NCBI GenBank assembly: GCA_958295925.1
Contig: CATQHL010000001.1
Coordinates: forward strand, 943,931-1,007,930
Source: an uncultured Acidimicrobiales bacterium
GTDB lineage: Bacteria; Actinomycetota; Acidimicrobiia; Acidimicrobiales; CATQHL01
Direction of reading: 5' to 3'
DNA: 64,000 nt
Shown here piece after piece: positions 17,859 to 27,629 of this stretch (the first letter of the stretch is position 1; each line of letters starts with the position of its first letter). The position numbers were made by a program, and so were the translations under genes. The notes below the pieces were generated by a model. That model saw only the letters and a program-made list of their open reading frames with translations. It did no database searches and was not told the DNA's origin.

Positions 17859-20105
17859 TTACGGGTTTGGGGTGTATGTCTGTTGCAGCCATGCGTCGGG
17901 GTCGGGGTGTTGGTAGTCCCAGCATTCGATTTCGCCGGTGTCGCGGATGCCGCATTGGTGGTCGTAGCCAGCGCTGACGGCGGTGAAGGGGCCTGTTTGC
18001 GTGATTGACGGCGGCCTCGGTTCGTAGGTCCAGCATTCAATGTCGCCTTCTGCGCGGAGCCCGCAGGTGTGCGTGCCGCCCACTGAAAGCTGGGTGTAGC
18101 CGCCGCCGGTGCTGCGCTTGTCTATTTCGGCTCCTCTTTCCCAGCATTCGATTGTCTTGTCCTCACGCAGGCCGCAGGCGTGGAACCTGCCCGCCTCTAC
18201 ATCTGTGAACACGCCCCCCGGCGGGGGGAACGCGGGGTAGAAGCCTCTGCCGCCGGCCCGGCCCCAGCACGCGGCGGCGCCGTCCGCGCGCAGCCCGCAC
18301 GAGTGCCCCCAGTCCCATAGCACGCCCGGGAATTTCGGGTCCACGCCTGATCCTTGGGGGTATTCCAGGTAGCCGCCCCAGCCCGCGTTCACGGAGGCGA
18401 AACGCCCGCGGGGGGGGAGGTTCTTGCCTTGCAGGGCTTGCTGGCCCCAGCATTCGACGCTCCCTGAGGTTCGTATGCCGCAGGTGTGGCGGTTGGCGGC
18501 GGTGATGTGGGTGAACACGCCGCCGGGCGGTGAGGACTCCCCGTCCTCGCCGCGGCCCCAGCACTCCGCCTCCCCCGTCGGGCGCAGCCCGCAGGTGTGG
18601 CTGTCGCTGGCTGTGATGGCGGTGAACACGCCGCCAGGGGGCTTGGACGCCCCGAACTCGTCGGCGCCCCACTCCTGGCACTCCACCGACCCGCCGGCGA
18701 GCAGGCCGCACATGTGCCTCCGGCCACCCACGAGTTCGGTGAACCGCAGCCCCTCCCATATCAACACCGAATCGCCGGTTCTTATCTCCCAGCACGTGAC
18801 CCCGCCCTCAACCCGGGCGGCGCAGGCGTCCGCATTCTCGGTTCTCAGTGCTGTGTACTCCCCCTCCGGCGCGGGGGCGATACTGATCTCGCCGTCTCTC
18901 CAACACTCGACCTCCCCGCCTGGCCGCAGCCCGCAGGCGTAGTCACCCCACCCGACGGAGATCAGCGTGAACACGCCCCCCGGGGGGACAAGGTAGAGGC
19001 GGCTCATGGCCCCGTACTCCGGCGGCGGCAGGTCCGCCCAGCACTCCACCGCCCCGGAGGGGCGCAGCCCGCAGACGTGGCGGCCCCTCCCCGCGGACAC
19101 CTGCGTGAACACGCCGCCGGGGGGCTGGACCATCTCACCTCCCCCCGTCCTGCTGGTGGCGGTGAAACCCGTCCCCCAGCACTCCACCCCGCCCCCGCGC
19201 CGCAACCCGCACATAAAGCCGCTGACTACGCCGCTCCCGTAGCCGTCCCCGGCTGCCAGGGCGGTGAACACCCCCCTGGGCGGCATCGTGGCAGGCCGGT
19301 CGGGGGAGGAAGACCCCCAGCACTGCAACACCCCCGAGGGGCGCACACCGCAGGCGTGCTCAATGCCGACGCTCACGTCGACGAACACGCCGCCCGGGGG
19401 ATCCCCCACAATAGGGTTCCGGCCCCAGCACTCCACCCCACCGGAGGGCCGCAACCCGCAGGCGTTCTCCCTCCCCGCGTCGACCTGCGTGAACACCCCG
19501 CCGGGGGCCTCAACCGAAGCCGGATCGTCGCTCCACTCCCCGTGCAGCCACTCCCCACGGAACCGCCCGGAACCGTCCCCCCAACGCCAGCACTCCACCC
19601 CGCCGCCAGCCCGCAACCCGCACGTGTAACCCCAACCAGCGGACACCCCCACGAAACCCTCCACCCCAGGCGAGGCGGACGCCACCCCACCGACAGGCGC
19701 ATCCGGCGGCCCGGTCGTAGCGACTGAAGCGGCAGACCCGCCAGACGCCGAAGAGGCCGTGGGCGGCGGGGAAGCAGCCGACGGGCCAGCAGGCGGAGGG
19801 GCAGGCGGCTCCCCGCCGCCGGCGGGGGAAGGCGCCAAGAGAGGCAGCGTCCCCCCCTGCGGGGATGCCCCCACGACGGCGCCGGGCTCCACGCCGCCGC
19901 TAGGCGCATCCACCCCCAAACCTGCGCTCGAGCGGGCCCCCACGCCGGGATCGCCCCTGGCGGCGGGCTCCCCCGGCGGAGCGGGCTCCCCGCCAGGGGA
20001 GCAGGCCAGCAGAACCGCCAACCCGCAGGCAGCCCAACCCCGAAACCCGCCCGCCCGCCTAGCCCCGGACAACGCGGCGCAAAACTGTCCGCGGGCTAGG
20101 GGCAC
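17859..20105 (-). CDS. secreted RCC1-like repeat lipoprotein, array copy 2
   Basis: A protein of about 748 residues, nearly identical to copy 1 from the signal peptide through blade 11, with the same lipobox, Pro/Gly/Ala linker and 14 Cys-x9-Cys blades. It differs from copy 1 in the linker (LGVDAPSGGVEPGAVVG), in QEWGADEF in blade 8, and in CWERGAEIDK in blade 12. Its linker and most blades match copy 5. The GTG at 20105 is the inferred start, homologous to the start of copy 5 at the protease stop. The 231 bases separating it from copy 1 downstream hold a protease-tail relic but no clear promoter, so the array may be cotranscribed or each copy may carry a weak promoter in the spacer. Confidence 0.85.
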   Translation of the reverse strand: MPLARGQFCAALSGARRAGGFRGWAACGLAVLLACSPGGEPAPPGEPAARGDPGVGARSSAGLGVDAPSGGVEPGAVVGASPQGGTLPLLAPSPAGGGEPPAPPPAGPSAASPPPTASSASGGSAASVATTGPPDAPVGGVASASPGVEGFVGVSAGWGYTCGLRAGGGVECWRWGDGSGRFRGEWLHGEWSDDPASVEAPGGVFTQVDAGRENACGLRPSGGVECWGRNPIVGDPPGGVFVDVSVGIEHACGVRPSGVLQCWGSSSPDRPATMPPRGVFTALAAGDGYGSGVVSGFMCGLRRGGGVECWGTGFTATSRTGGGEMVQPPGGVFTQVSAGRGRHVCGLRPSGAVECWADLPPPEYGAMSRLYLVPPGGVFTLISVGWGDYACGLRPGGEVECWRDGEISIAPAPEGEYTALRTENADACAARVEGGVTCWEIRTGDSVLIWEGLRFTELVGGRRHMCGLLAGGSVECQEWGADEFGASKPPGGVFTAITASDSHTCGLRPTGEAECWGRGEDGESSPPGGVFTHITAANRHTCGIRTSGSVECWGQQALQGKNLPPRGRFASVNAGWGGYLEYPQGSGVDPKFPGVLWDWGHSCGLRADGAAACWGRAGGRGFYPAFPPPGGVFTDVEAGRFHACGLREDKTIECWERGAEIDKRSTGGGYTQLSVGGTHTCGLRAEGDIECWTYEPRPPSITQTGPFTAVSAGYDHQCGIRDTGEIECWDYQHPDPDAWLQQTYTPNP

Positions 20106-20214
20106 GTCCTCGCCCCGCTGCTCGGCAGCGTCACGGGCCTTGAGGGCTCCCCCAGCGTCCAACTGAGCAGCCCCAGCCCGTCGTTGAGATCCAGGCGCAC
20201 GACAGAGCCCCGCG
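20096..20214 (-). pseudogene. relic of the metalloprotease 3' end upstream of copy 2
   Basis: These 119 bases match 27620-27738 and read RGSVVRLDLNDGLGLLSWTL, then GEPSRPVTLPSSGARTCP and a stop, on the minus strand. Similarity to the protease ends abruptly after GCCCCGCG, which marks the left breakpoint of the duplicated unit. The 18-bp duplication seen in copies 1, 3 and 4 is absent. Confidence 0.87.
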
Positions 20215-20318
20215 CTCTCCCGTCGGGTGCGGCCCGCCGCCGCTTCCACCTAGTACCCGCTTCCCCGCGGGTTTCCCCGAGGGCTTGGGTGCGTGTTGCC
20301 CGGTTTGGTGTCTCGTGT

Positions 20319-22574
20319 TTACGGGTTTGGGGTGTATGTCTGTTGCAGCCATGCGTCGGGGTCGGGGTGTTGGTAGTCCCAGCATTCGATTTCGCCGGTG
20401 ACGCGGATGCCGCATTGGTGGTCGTAGCCAGCGCTGACGGCGGTGAAGGGGCCTGTTTGCGTGATTGACGGCGGCTCTGGTTCGTAGGTCCAGCATTCAA
20501 TGTCGCCTTCTGCGCGGAGCCCGCAGGTGTGCGTGCCGCCCACTGAAAGCTGGGTGTAGCCGCCGCCGGTGCTGCGCTTGTCTGTTTCGGCTCCTCTTTC
20601 CCAGCATTCGATTTTCTTGTCCTCGCGCAGGCCGCAGGCGTGGAACCTGCCCGCCTCTACATCTGTGAACACGCCCCCCGGCGGGGGGAACGCGGGGGAA
20701 TAGTTTATGCCGCCGGAGATGACGCCTTTCGGGCCCCAGCACGCGGCGGCGCCGTCCGCGCGCAACCCGCATGAGTGCCCCCAGTCCCATATCACGCCCG
20801 GAAATTTCGGGTCCACGCCTGATCCTTGGGGGTATTCGTAGTAGCCGCCCCAGCCCGCGTTCACGGAGGCGAAACGCCCGACGGGGGGGAGGTTCTTCCC
20901 TTGCCGGGCTTGCTGGCCCCAGCATTCGACGCTCCCTGAGTCGCGTATGCCGCAGGTGTAGTAGTTGGCGGCGGTGATGTGGGTGAACACGCCGCCGGGC
21001 GGTGAGGACTCCCCGTCCTCGCCGCGGCCCCAGCACTCCGCCTCCCCCGTCGGGCGCAGCCCGCAGGTGTGGCCGTCGCTGGCTGTGATAGCGGTGAACA
21101 CGCCGCCAGGGGGCTTGGACGCCCCGAACTCGTCGGCGCCCCGCTCCCGGCACTCCACCGACCCGCCGGCGAGCAGGCCGCACATGTGCCCCCGGCCACC
21201 CACGAGTTCGGTGAACCGCAACCCCTCCCATATCAACACCGAATCGTAGTAGTCTATTTCCCAGCACGTGACCCCGCCCTCAACCCTGGCGGCGCAGGCG
21301 TCCATATTCTTGGTTCTCAGTGCTGTGTACTTCCCTTCCGGCGCGGGGATGATCCTGTTCCTGCCGTTGCTCCAGCACTCAGCCTCTCCGCCTGGCCGCA
21401 GCCCGCAGGCGTAGTCACCCCACCCGACGGAGATAAGCGTGAACACGCCCCCCGGGGGGACAAGGTAGAGGCGGCTCGTGGCCCCGTACTCCGGCGGCGG
21501 CAGGTCCGCCCAGCACTCCACCGCCCCGGAGGGGCGCAGCCCGCAGACGTGGCGGCCCCTCCCCGCGGACACCTGCGTGAACACGCCGCCGGGGGGCTGG
21601 ACCATCTCACCCCTCCACTCCCTGCTGGGGGCGGTGAAACCCGTCCCCCAGCACTCCACCCCGCCCCCCCGCCGCAACCCGCACATGAAGGTGCTCTCAT
21701 AGACACTCCCGTAGCCGTCCCCGGCTGCCAGGGCGGTGAACACCCCCCTGGGCGGCATCGTGGCAGGCCGGTCGGGGGTGGAGGAACCCCAGCACTGCAA
21801 CGCCCCCGAGGGGCGGACACCGCAGGCGTGCTCAATGCCGACGCTCACGTCGACGAACACGCCGCCCGGGGGATCCCCCACAATAGGGTTCCGGCCCCAG
21901 CACTCCACCCCGCCGGAGGGGCGGAGCCCGCAGGCGTTCTCCCTCCCAGCGTCGACCTGCGTGAACGCCCCGCCGGGGGCCTCAACCGAAGCCGGGTCGT
22001 CGCTCCACTCCCCGTGCAGCCACTCCCCGCGGAACTGCCCTGAACCGTCCCCCCAGCGCCAGCACTCCACCCCGCCGCCAGCCCGCAACCCGCACGTATA
22101 ACCCCAACCAGCGGACACCCCCACGAAACCCTCCACCCCAGGCGAGGCAGACGCCACCCCTGCGGCGGCGACCGGCGGCCCGGTCGTGGCGACTGAAGCG
22201 GCAGACCCGCCAGACGCCGAAGAGGCCGTGGGCGGCGGGGAAGCAGCCGACGGGCCAGCAGGCGGAGGGGCAGGCGGCTCCCCGCCGCCGGCGGGGGAAG
22301 GCGCCAAGGGAGGCAGCGTCCCCCCCTGCGGGGATGCCCCCACAGCGGCGCCGGGCTCCACGCCAGGGCCGGGCGCATCCACCCCCAAACCTGCGCTCGA
22401 GCGGGCCCCCACGCCGGGATCGCCCCTGGCGGCGGGCTCCCCCGGCGGAGCGGGCTCCCCGCCGGGGGAGCAGGCCAGCAGAACCGCCAACCCGCAGGCA
22501 GCCCAACCCCGAAACCCGCCCAGCAGCCCGGCCCCGGTCAACGCGGCCTCCGGATGTCCGGCGGCTTGGGGCAC
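20319..22574 (-). CDS. secreted RCC1-like repeat lipoprotein, array copy 3 (divergent)
   Basis: A protein of about 751 residues with the same architecture (lipobox LLAC, Pro/Gly/Ala linker, 14 blades) but the most divergent of the five. Distinct segments: signal VPQAAGHPEAALTGAGLLGG; blade 4 YGSVYESTFMCG and FTAPSREWRGEM; blade 6 AECWSNGRNRIIPAPEGK; blade 7 CWEIDYYDSVLIW; after blade 11 the insertion PKGVISGGINYSPAF. Changes sit mostly in loops between conserved strands and spare the Cys pairs. In its upstream protease relic the TAG stop has become CAA. The inferred GTG start is at 22574. Confidence 0.85.
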   Translation of the reverse strand: MPQAAGHPEAALTGAGLLGGFRGWAACGLAVLLACSPGGEPAPPGEPAARGDPGVGARSSAGLGVDAPGPGVEPGAAVGASPQGGTLPPLAPSPAGGGEPPAPPPAGPSAASPPPTASSASGGSAASVATTGPPVAAAGVASASPGVEGFVGVSAGWGYTCGLRAGGGVECWRWGDGSGQFRGEWLHGEWSDDPASVEAPGGAFTQVDAGRENACGLRPSGGVECWGRNPIVGDPPGGVFVDVSVGIEHACGVRPSGALQCWGSSTPDRPATMPPRGVFTALAAGDGYGSVYESTFMCGLRRGGGVECWGTGFTAPSREWRGEMVQPPGGVFTQVSAGRGRHVCGLRPSGAVECWADLPPPEYGATSRLYLVPPGGVFTLISVGWGDYACGLRPGGEAECWSNGRNRIIPAPEGKYTALRTKNMDACAARVEGGVTCWEIDYYDSVLIWEGLRFTELVGGRGHMCGLLAGGSVECRERGADEFGASKPPGGVFTAITASDGHTCGLRPTGEAECWGRGEDGESSPPGGVFTHITAANYYTCGIRDSGSVECWGQQARQGKNLPPVGRFASVNAGWGGYYEYPQGSGVDPKFPGVIWDWGHSCGLRADGAAACWGPKGVISGGINYSPAFPPPGGVFTDVEAGRFHACGLREDKKIECWERGAETDKRSTGGGYTQLSVGGTHTCGLRAEGDIECWTYEPEPPSITQTGPFTAVSAGYDHQCGIRVTGEIECWDYQHPDPDAWLQQTYTPNP

Positions 22575-22698
22575 GTCCTCGCCCCGCTGCTCGGCAGCGT
22601 CACGGGGCTTGAGGGCTCCCCCAGCGTCCAACTGAGCAGCCCCAGCCCGTAGTTGAGATCCAGGCGCACGACGGAATCCAGGCGCACGACAGAGCCCC
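22565..22698 (-). pseudogene. relic of the metalloprotease 3' end upstream of copy 3 (stop codon lost)
   Basis: This stretch is homologous to 27620-27738 and has the 18-bp VVRLD-coding duplication. The codon matching the protease TAG reads CAA here because the start region of copy 3 has diverged. No upstream protease sequence is present. Confidence 0.8.
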
Positions 22699-22805
22699 TC
22701 GCCCTCCCGCCGGGTGCGGCCCGCCGCCCCTTCCACCCAGGACCCGTTTCCCCGCGGGTTTCCCCGAGGGCTTAGGTGCGTGTTGCCCGGTTTGGTGTCT
22801 CGTGT

Positions 22806-25157
22806 TTACGGGTTTGGGGTGTATGTCTGTTGCAGCCATGCGTCGGGGTCGGGGTGTTGGTAGTCCCAGCACTCGATTTCGCCGGTGACCCGGATGCCGC
22901 ATTGGTGGTCGTAGCCAGCGCTGACGGCGGTGAAGGGGCCTGTTTGCGTGATTGACGGCGGCCTCGGTTCGTAGGTCCAGCATTCAATGTCGCCTTCTGC
23001 GCGCAGCCCGCAGGTGTGCGTGCCGCCCACTGAAAGCTGGGTGTAGCCGCCGCCGGTGCTGCGCTTGTCTATTTCGGCTCCTCTTTCCCAGCATTCGATT
23101 GTCTTGTCCTCACGCAGGCCGCAGGCGTGGAACCTGCCCGCCTCTACGTCCGTGAACACGCCCCCCGGCGGGGGGAACGCGGGGGAATAGCGTATGCCGC
23201 CGGAGATGACGCCTTTCCGGCCCCAGCACGCGGCGGCGCCGTCCGCGCGCAGCCCGCACGAGTGCCCCCAGTCCCATAGCACGCCCGGAAATTCCACGCC
23301 TGTGTCTGGGGGATATTCGTAGTAGCCGCCCCAGCCCGCGTTCACGGAGGCGAACCGCCCGACGGGGGGGAGGTTCTTGCCTTGCAGGGCTTGCTGGCCC
23401 CAGCATTCGACGCTCCCTGAGGTTCGTATGCCGCAGGTGTGGCGGTTGGCGGCGGTGATGTGGGTGAACACGCCGCCGGGCGGTGAGGACTCCCCGTCCT
23501 CGCCGCGGCCCCAGCACTCCGCCTCCCCCGTCGGGCGCAGCCCGCAAGTGTGGCTGTCGCTGGCTGTGATAGCGGTGAACACGCCGCCAGGGGGCTTGGA
23601 CGCCCCGAACTCGTCGGCGCCCCACTCCTGGCACTCCACCGACCCGCCGGCGAGCAGGCCGCACATGTGCCTCCAGCCACCCACGAGTTCGGTGAACCGC
23701 AACCCCTCCCATTCCAGCACCGAATCGCCGGTTTCTATCCCCCAGCACGTGACCCCGCCCTCAACCCTGGCGGCGCAGACGTCCATATTCACGATTCTCA
23801 GTGCTGTGTACCTCCCCTCCGGCGCGGGGATGATCCTCCTCTTGCTGGTGGTCCAGCACTCGGCCTCCCCGCCTGGCCGCAGCCCGCAGGCGGCTCTCCT
23901 ATCCCCGACGGAGATCAGCGTGAACACGCCCCCCGGGGCGACAAGGTAGAGGCGGCTCATGGCCTCGTAATCCGGCGGCGGCAGGTCCGCCCAGCACTCC
24001 ACCGCCCCCGAGGGGCGCAGCCCGCAGACGTGGCGGCCCCTCCCCGCGGACACCTGCTTGAACACGCCGCCGGGGGGCTGGACCATCTCACCCCTCCGCT
24101 CCCTGCTGGGGGCGGTGAAACCCGTCCCCCAGCACTCCACCCCGCCCCCCCGCCGCAACCCGCACATAAAGCCGCTGACTACGCCGCTCCCGTGGCCGTC
24201 CCCGGCTGCCAGGGCGGTGAACACCCCCCTGGGCGGCATCGTGGCAGGCCGGTCGGGGGAGGAGGAACCCCAGCACTGCAACGCCCCCGAGGGGCGGACA
24301 CCGCAGGCGTGCTCAATGCCGACGCTCACGTCGACGAACACGCCGCCCGGGGGATCCCCCACAATAGGGTTCCGGCCCCAGCACTCCACCCCGCCGGAGG
24401 GCCGCAACCCGCAGGCGTTCTCCCTCCCCGCGTCGACCTGCGTGAACGCGCCGCCGGGGGCCTCAACCGAAGCCGGATCGTCGCTCCACTCCCCGTGCAG
24501 CCACTCCCCACGGAACCGCCCGGAACCGTCCCCCCAACGCCAGCACTCCACCCCGCCGCCAGCCCGCAACCCGCACGTATAACCCCAACCAGCGGACACC
24601 CCCACGAAACCCTCCACCCCAGGCGAGGCAGACGCCACCCCACCGACAGGCGCATCCGGCGGCCCGGTCGTAGCGACTGAAGCGGCAGACCCGCCCGGCG
24701 CCGAAGAGGCCGTGGGCGGCGGGGAAGCAGCCGACGGGCCAGCAGGCGGAGGGGCAGGCGGCTCCCCGCCGCCGGCGGGGGAAGGCGCCAAGAGAGGCAG
24801 CGTCCCCCCCGGCGGGGATGACCCCACGACGGCGCCGGGCTCCACGCCGCCGCTAGGCGCATCCACCCCCAAACCTGCGCTCGAGCGGGCCCCCACGCCG
24901 GGATCGCCCCTGGCGGCGGGCTCCCCGACGCCGCTAGGCGCCTCCACCCCCAAACCTGCGCTTGAGAGCAAATCGGTGCTTGAGCGGGCCCCCACGCCGG
25001 GATCGGCCCCGACGGCGGGCTCCCCCGGCGGGGCGAACGCGCCGCCGGAGCAGCAGGCCAGCAGAACCGCCAGCCCGCAGGCAGCCCAACCCCGAAACCC
25101 GCCCAACCGCCCGGCCCCTGTCAACGCGGCGCCCAACTGTCCGCGGGCTAGGGGCAC
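22806..25157 (-). CDS. secreted RCC1-like repeat lipoprotein, array copy 4 (extended linker)
   Basis: A protein of about 783 residues, the longest copy. The linker contains an extra unit of about 33 residues: the motif DPGVGARSS...SAGLGVEAPSG is followed by a near repeat DPGVGARSSAGLGVDAPSG, an in-frame internal duplication. The lipoprotein Cys is in LLACCSGG. Distinct blades: blade 6 GDRRAACGLRPGGEAECWTT, blade 7 CWGIETGDSVLEWEG, blade 11 YEYPPDTGVEFPG, and the insertion RKGVISGGIRYSPAF after blade 11, shared in type with copy 3. All 14 blades and Cys pairs are kept. Inferred GTG start at 25157. Confidence 0.85.
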   Translation of the reverse strand: MPLARGQLGAALTGAGRLGGFRGWAACGLAVLLACCSGGAFAPPGEPAVGADPGVGARSSTDLLSSAGLGVEAPSGVGEPAARGDPGVGARSSAGLGVDAPSGGVEPGAVVGSSPPGGTLPLLAPSPAGGGEPPAPPPAGPSAASPPPTASSAPGGSAASVATTGPPDAPVGGVASASPGVEGFVGVSAGWGYTCGLRAGGGVECWRWGDGSGRFRGEWLHGEWSDDPASVEAPGGAFTQVDAGRENACGLRPSGGVECWGRNPIVGDPPGGVFVDVSVGIEHACGVRPSGALQCWGSSSPDRPATMPPRGVFTALAAGDGHGSGVVSGFMCGLRRGGGVECWGTGFTAPSRERRGEMVQPPGGVFKQVSAGRGRHVCGLRPSGAVECWADLPPPDYEAMSRLYLVAPGGVFTLISVGDRRAACGLRPGGEAECWTTSKRRIIPAPEGRYTALRIVNMDVCAARVEGGVTCWGIETGDSVLEWEGLRFTELVGGWRHMCGLLAGGSVECQEWGADEFGASKPPGGVFTAITASDSHTCGLRPTGEAECWGRGEDGESSPPGGVFTHITAANRHTCGIRTSGSVECWGQQALQGKNLPPVGRFASVNAGWGGYYEYPPDTGVEFPGVLWDWGHSCGLRADGAAACWGRKGVISGGIRYSPAFPPPGGVFTDVEAGRFHACGLREDKTIECWERGAEIDKRSTGGGYTQLSVGGTHTCGLRAEGDIECWTYEPRPPSITQTGPFTAVSAGYDHQCGIRVTGEIECWDYQHPDPDAWLQQTYTPNP

Positions 25158-25281
25158 GTCCTCGCCCCGCTGCTCGGCAGCGTCACGGGGCTTGAGGGCT
25201 CCCCCAGCGTCCAACTGAGCAGCCCCAGCCCGTAGTTGAGATCCAGGCGCACGACGGAATCCAGGCGCACGACAGAGCCCC
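25148..25281 (-). pseudogene. relic of the metalloprotease 3' end upstream of copy 4
   Basis: The minus strand encodes the protease-like tail with the 18-bp VVRLD-coding duplication, then SSPVTLPSSGARTCP and TAG, as in the scar before copy 1. It overlaps the inferred GTG start of copy 4 in the same way that the intact protease overlaps copy 5. Confidence 0.83.
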
Positions 25282-25388
25282 TCGCCCTCCCGCCGGGTGC
25301 GGCCCGCCGCCGCTTCCACCCAGGACCCGTTTCCCCGCGGGTTTCCCCGAGGGCTTAGGTGCGTGTTGCCCGGTTTGGTGTCTCGTGT

Positions 25389-27629
25389 TTACGGGTTTGG
25401 GGTGTATGTCTGTTGCAGCCATGCGTCGGGGTCGGGGTGTTGGTAGTCCCAGCATTCGATTTCGCCGGTGACGCGGATGCCGCATTGGTGGTCGTAGCCA
25501 GCGCTGACGGCGGTGAAGGGGCCTGTTTGCGTGATTGACGGCGGCCTCGGTTCGTAGGTCCAGCATTCAATGTCGCCTTCTGCGCGGAGCCCGCAGGTGT
25601 GCGTGCCGCCCACTGAAAGCTGGGTGTAGCCGCCGCCGGTGCTGCGCTTGTCTATTTCGGCTCCTCTTTCCCAGCATTCGATTGTCTTGTCCTCACGCAG
25701 GCCGCAGGCGTGGAACCTGCCCGCCTCTACATCTGTGAACACGCCCCCCGGCGGGGGGAACGCGGGGTAGAAGCCTCTGCCGCCGGCCCGGCCCCAGCAC
25801 GCGGCGGCGCCGTCCGCGCGCAGCCCGCACGAGTGCCCCCAGTCCCATAGCACGCCCGGGAATTCCACGCCTCTGTTTGGGGGATATTCGTAGTAGCCGC
25901 CCCAGCCCGCGTTCACGGAGGCGAACCGCCCGACGGGGGGAAGGTTCTTGCCTTGCAGGGCTTGCTGGCCCCAGCATTCGACGCTCCCTGAGGTTCGTAT
26001 GCCGCAGGTGTGGCGGTTGGCGGCGGTGATGTGGGTGAACACGCCGCCGGGCGGTGAGGACTCCCCGTCCTCGCCGCGGCCCCAGCACTCCGCCTCCCCC
26101 GTCGGGCGCAGCCCGCAGGTGTGGCTGTCGCTGGCTGTGATAGCGGTGAACACGCCGCCAGGGGGCTTGGACGCCCCGAACTCGTCGGCGCCCCACTCCT
26201 GGCACTCCACCGACCCGCCGGCGAGCAGGCCGCACATGTGCCTCCAGCCCCCCACGAGTTCGGTGAACCGCAACCCCTCCCATATCAACACCGAATCGCC
26301 GGTTCTTATCTCCCAGCACGTGACCCCGCCCTCAACCCGGGCGGCGCAGACGTCCGCATTCTCGGTTCTCAGTGCTGTGTACTCCCCCTCCGGCGCGGGG
26401 GCGATACTGATCTCGCCGTCTCTCCAACACTCGACCTCCCCGCCTGGCCGCAGCCCGCAGGCGTAGTCACCCCACCCGACGGAGATCAGCGTGAACACGC
26501 CCCCCGGGGGGACAAGGTAGAGGCGGCTCATGGCCCCGTACTCCGGCGGCGGCAGGTCCGCCCAGCACTCCACCGCCCCCGAGGGGCGCAGCCCGCAGAC
26601 GTGGCGGCCCCTCCCCGCGGACACCTGCGTGAACACGCCGCCGGGGGGCTGGACCATCTCACCTCCCCCCGTCCTGCTGGTGGCGGTGAAACCCGTCCCC
26701 CAGCACTCCACCCCGCCCCCCCGCCGCAACCCGCACATAAAGCCGCTGACTACGCCGCTCCCGTAGCCGTCCCCGGCTGCCAGGGCGGTGAACACCCCCC
26801 TGGGCGGCATCGTGGCAGGCCGGTCGGGGGAGGAAGACCCCCAGCACTGCAACACCCCCGAGGGGCGCACACCGCAGGCGTGCTCAATGCCGACGCTCAC
26901 GTCGACGAACACGCCGCCCGGGGGATCCCCCACAATAGGGTTCCGGCCCCAGCACTCCACCCCACCGGAGGGCCGCAACCCGCAGGCGTTCTCCCTCCCC
27001 GCGTCGACCTGCGTGAACACCCCGCCGGGGGCCTCAACCGAAGCCGGATCGTCGCTCCACTCCCCGTGCAGCCACTCCCCACGGAACTGCCCGGAACCGT
27101 CCCCCCAACGCCAGCACTCCACCCCGCCGCCAGCCCGCAACCCGCACGTGTAACCCCAACCAGCGGACACCCCCACGAAACCCTCCACCCCAGGCGAGGC
27201 GGACGCCACCCCACCGACAGGCGCATCCGGCGGCCCGGTCGTAGCGACTGAAGCGGCAGACCCGCCAGACGCCGAAGAGGCCGTGGGCGGCGGGGAAGCA
27301 GCCGACGGGCCAGCAGGCGGAGGGGCAGGCGGCTCCCCGCCGCCGGCGGGGGAAGGCGCCAAGAGAGGCAGCGTCCCCCCCTGCGGGGATGCCCCCACGA
27401 CGGCGCCGGGCTCCACGCCGCCGCTAGGCGCATCCACCCCCAAACCTGCGCTCGAGCGGGCCCCCACGCCGGGATCGCCCCTGGCGGCGGGCTCCCCCGG
27501 CGGAGCGGGCTCCCCGCCAGGGGAGCAGGCCAGCAGAACCGCCAACCCGCAGGCAGCCCAACCCCGAAACCCGCCCGCCCGCCTAGCCCCGGACAACGCG
27601 GCGCAAAACTGTCCGCGGGCTAGGGGCAC
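25389..27629 (-). CDS. secreted RCC1-like repeat lipoprotein, array copy 5 (next to the intact protease)
   Basis: A protein of about 746 residues with 14 RCC1-like blades. The start is best defined here: the GTG at 27629 overlaps the end of the protease gene (stop at 27620-27622) in another frame, giving a lipoprotein signal of about 35 residues. The coding sequence is a mosaic. Linker, blades 4-6 and the segment after blade 11 match copy 2, while parts of blades 7-11 (ADVCAARV, VGGWRHMCG, YEYPPNRGVEFPG) match copy 4. This copy sits at the original junction with the protease, so it is likely in the ancestral position. It is probably translationally coupled to the protease. Confidence 0.86.
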   Translation of the reverse strand: MPLARGQFCAALSGARRAGGFRGWAACGLAVLLACSPGGEPAPPGEPAARGDPGVGARSSAGLGVDAPSGGVEPGAVVGASPQGGTLPLLAPSPAGGGEPPAPPPAGPSAASPPPTASSASGGSAASVATTGPPDAPVGGVASASPGVEGFVGVSAGWGYTCGLRAGGGVECWRWGDGSGQFRGEWLHGEWSDDPASVEAPGGVFTQVDAGRENACGLRPSGGVECWGRNPIVGDPPGGVFVDVSVGIEHACGVRPSGVLQCWGSSSPDRPATMPPRGVFTALAAGDGYGSGVVSGFMCGLRRGGGVECWGTGFTATSRTGGGEMVQPPGGVFTQVSAGRGRHVCGLRPSGAVECWADLPPPEYGAMSRLYLVPPGGVFTLISVGWGDYACGLRPGGEVECWRDGEISIAPAPEGEYTALRTENADVCAARVEGGVTCWEIRTGDSVLIWEGLRFTELVGGWRHMCGLLAGGSVECQEWGADEFGASKPPGGVFTAITASDSHTCGLRPTGEAECWGRGEDGESSPPGGVFTHITAANRHTCGIRTSGSVECWGQQALQGKNLPPVGRFASVNAGWGGYYEYPPNRGVEFPGVLWDWGHSCGLRADGAAACWGRAGGRGFYPAFPPPGGVFTDVEAGRFHACGLREDKTIECWERGAEIDKRSTGGGYTQLSVGGTHTCGLRAEGDIECWTYEPRPPSITQTGPFTAVSAGYDHQCGIRVTGEIECWDYQHPDPDAWLQQTYTPNP

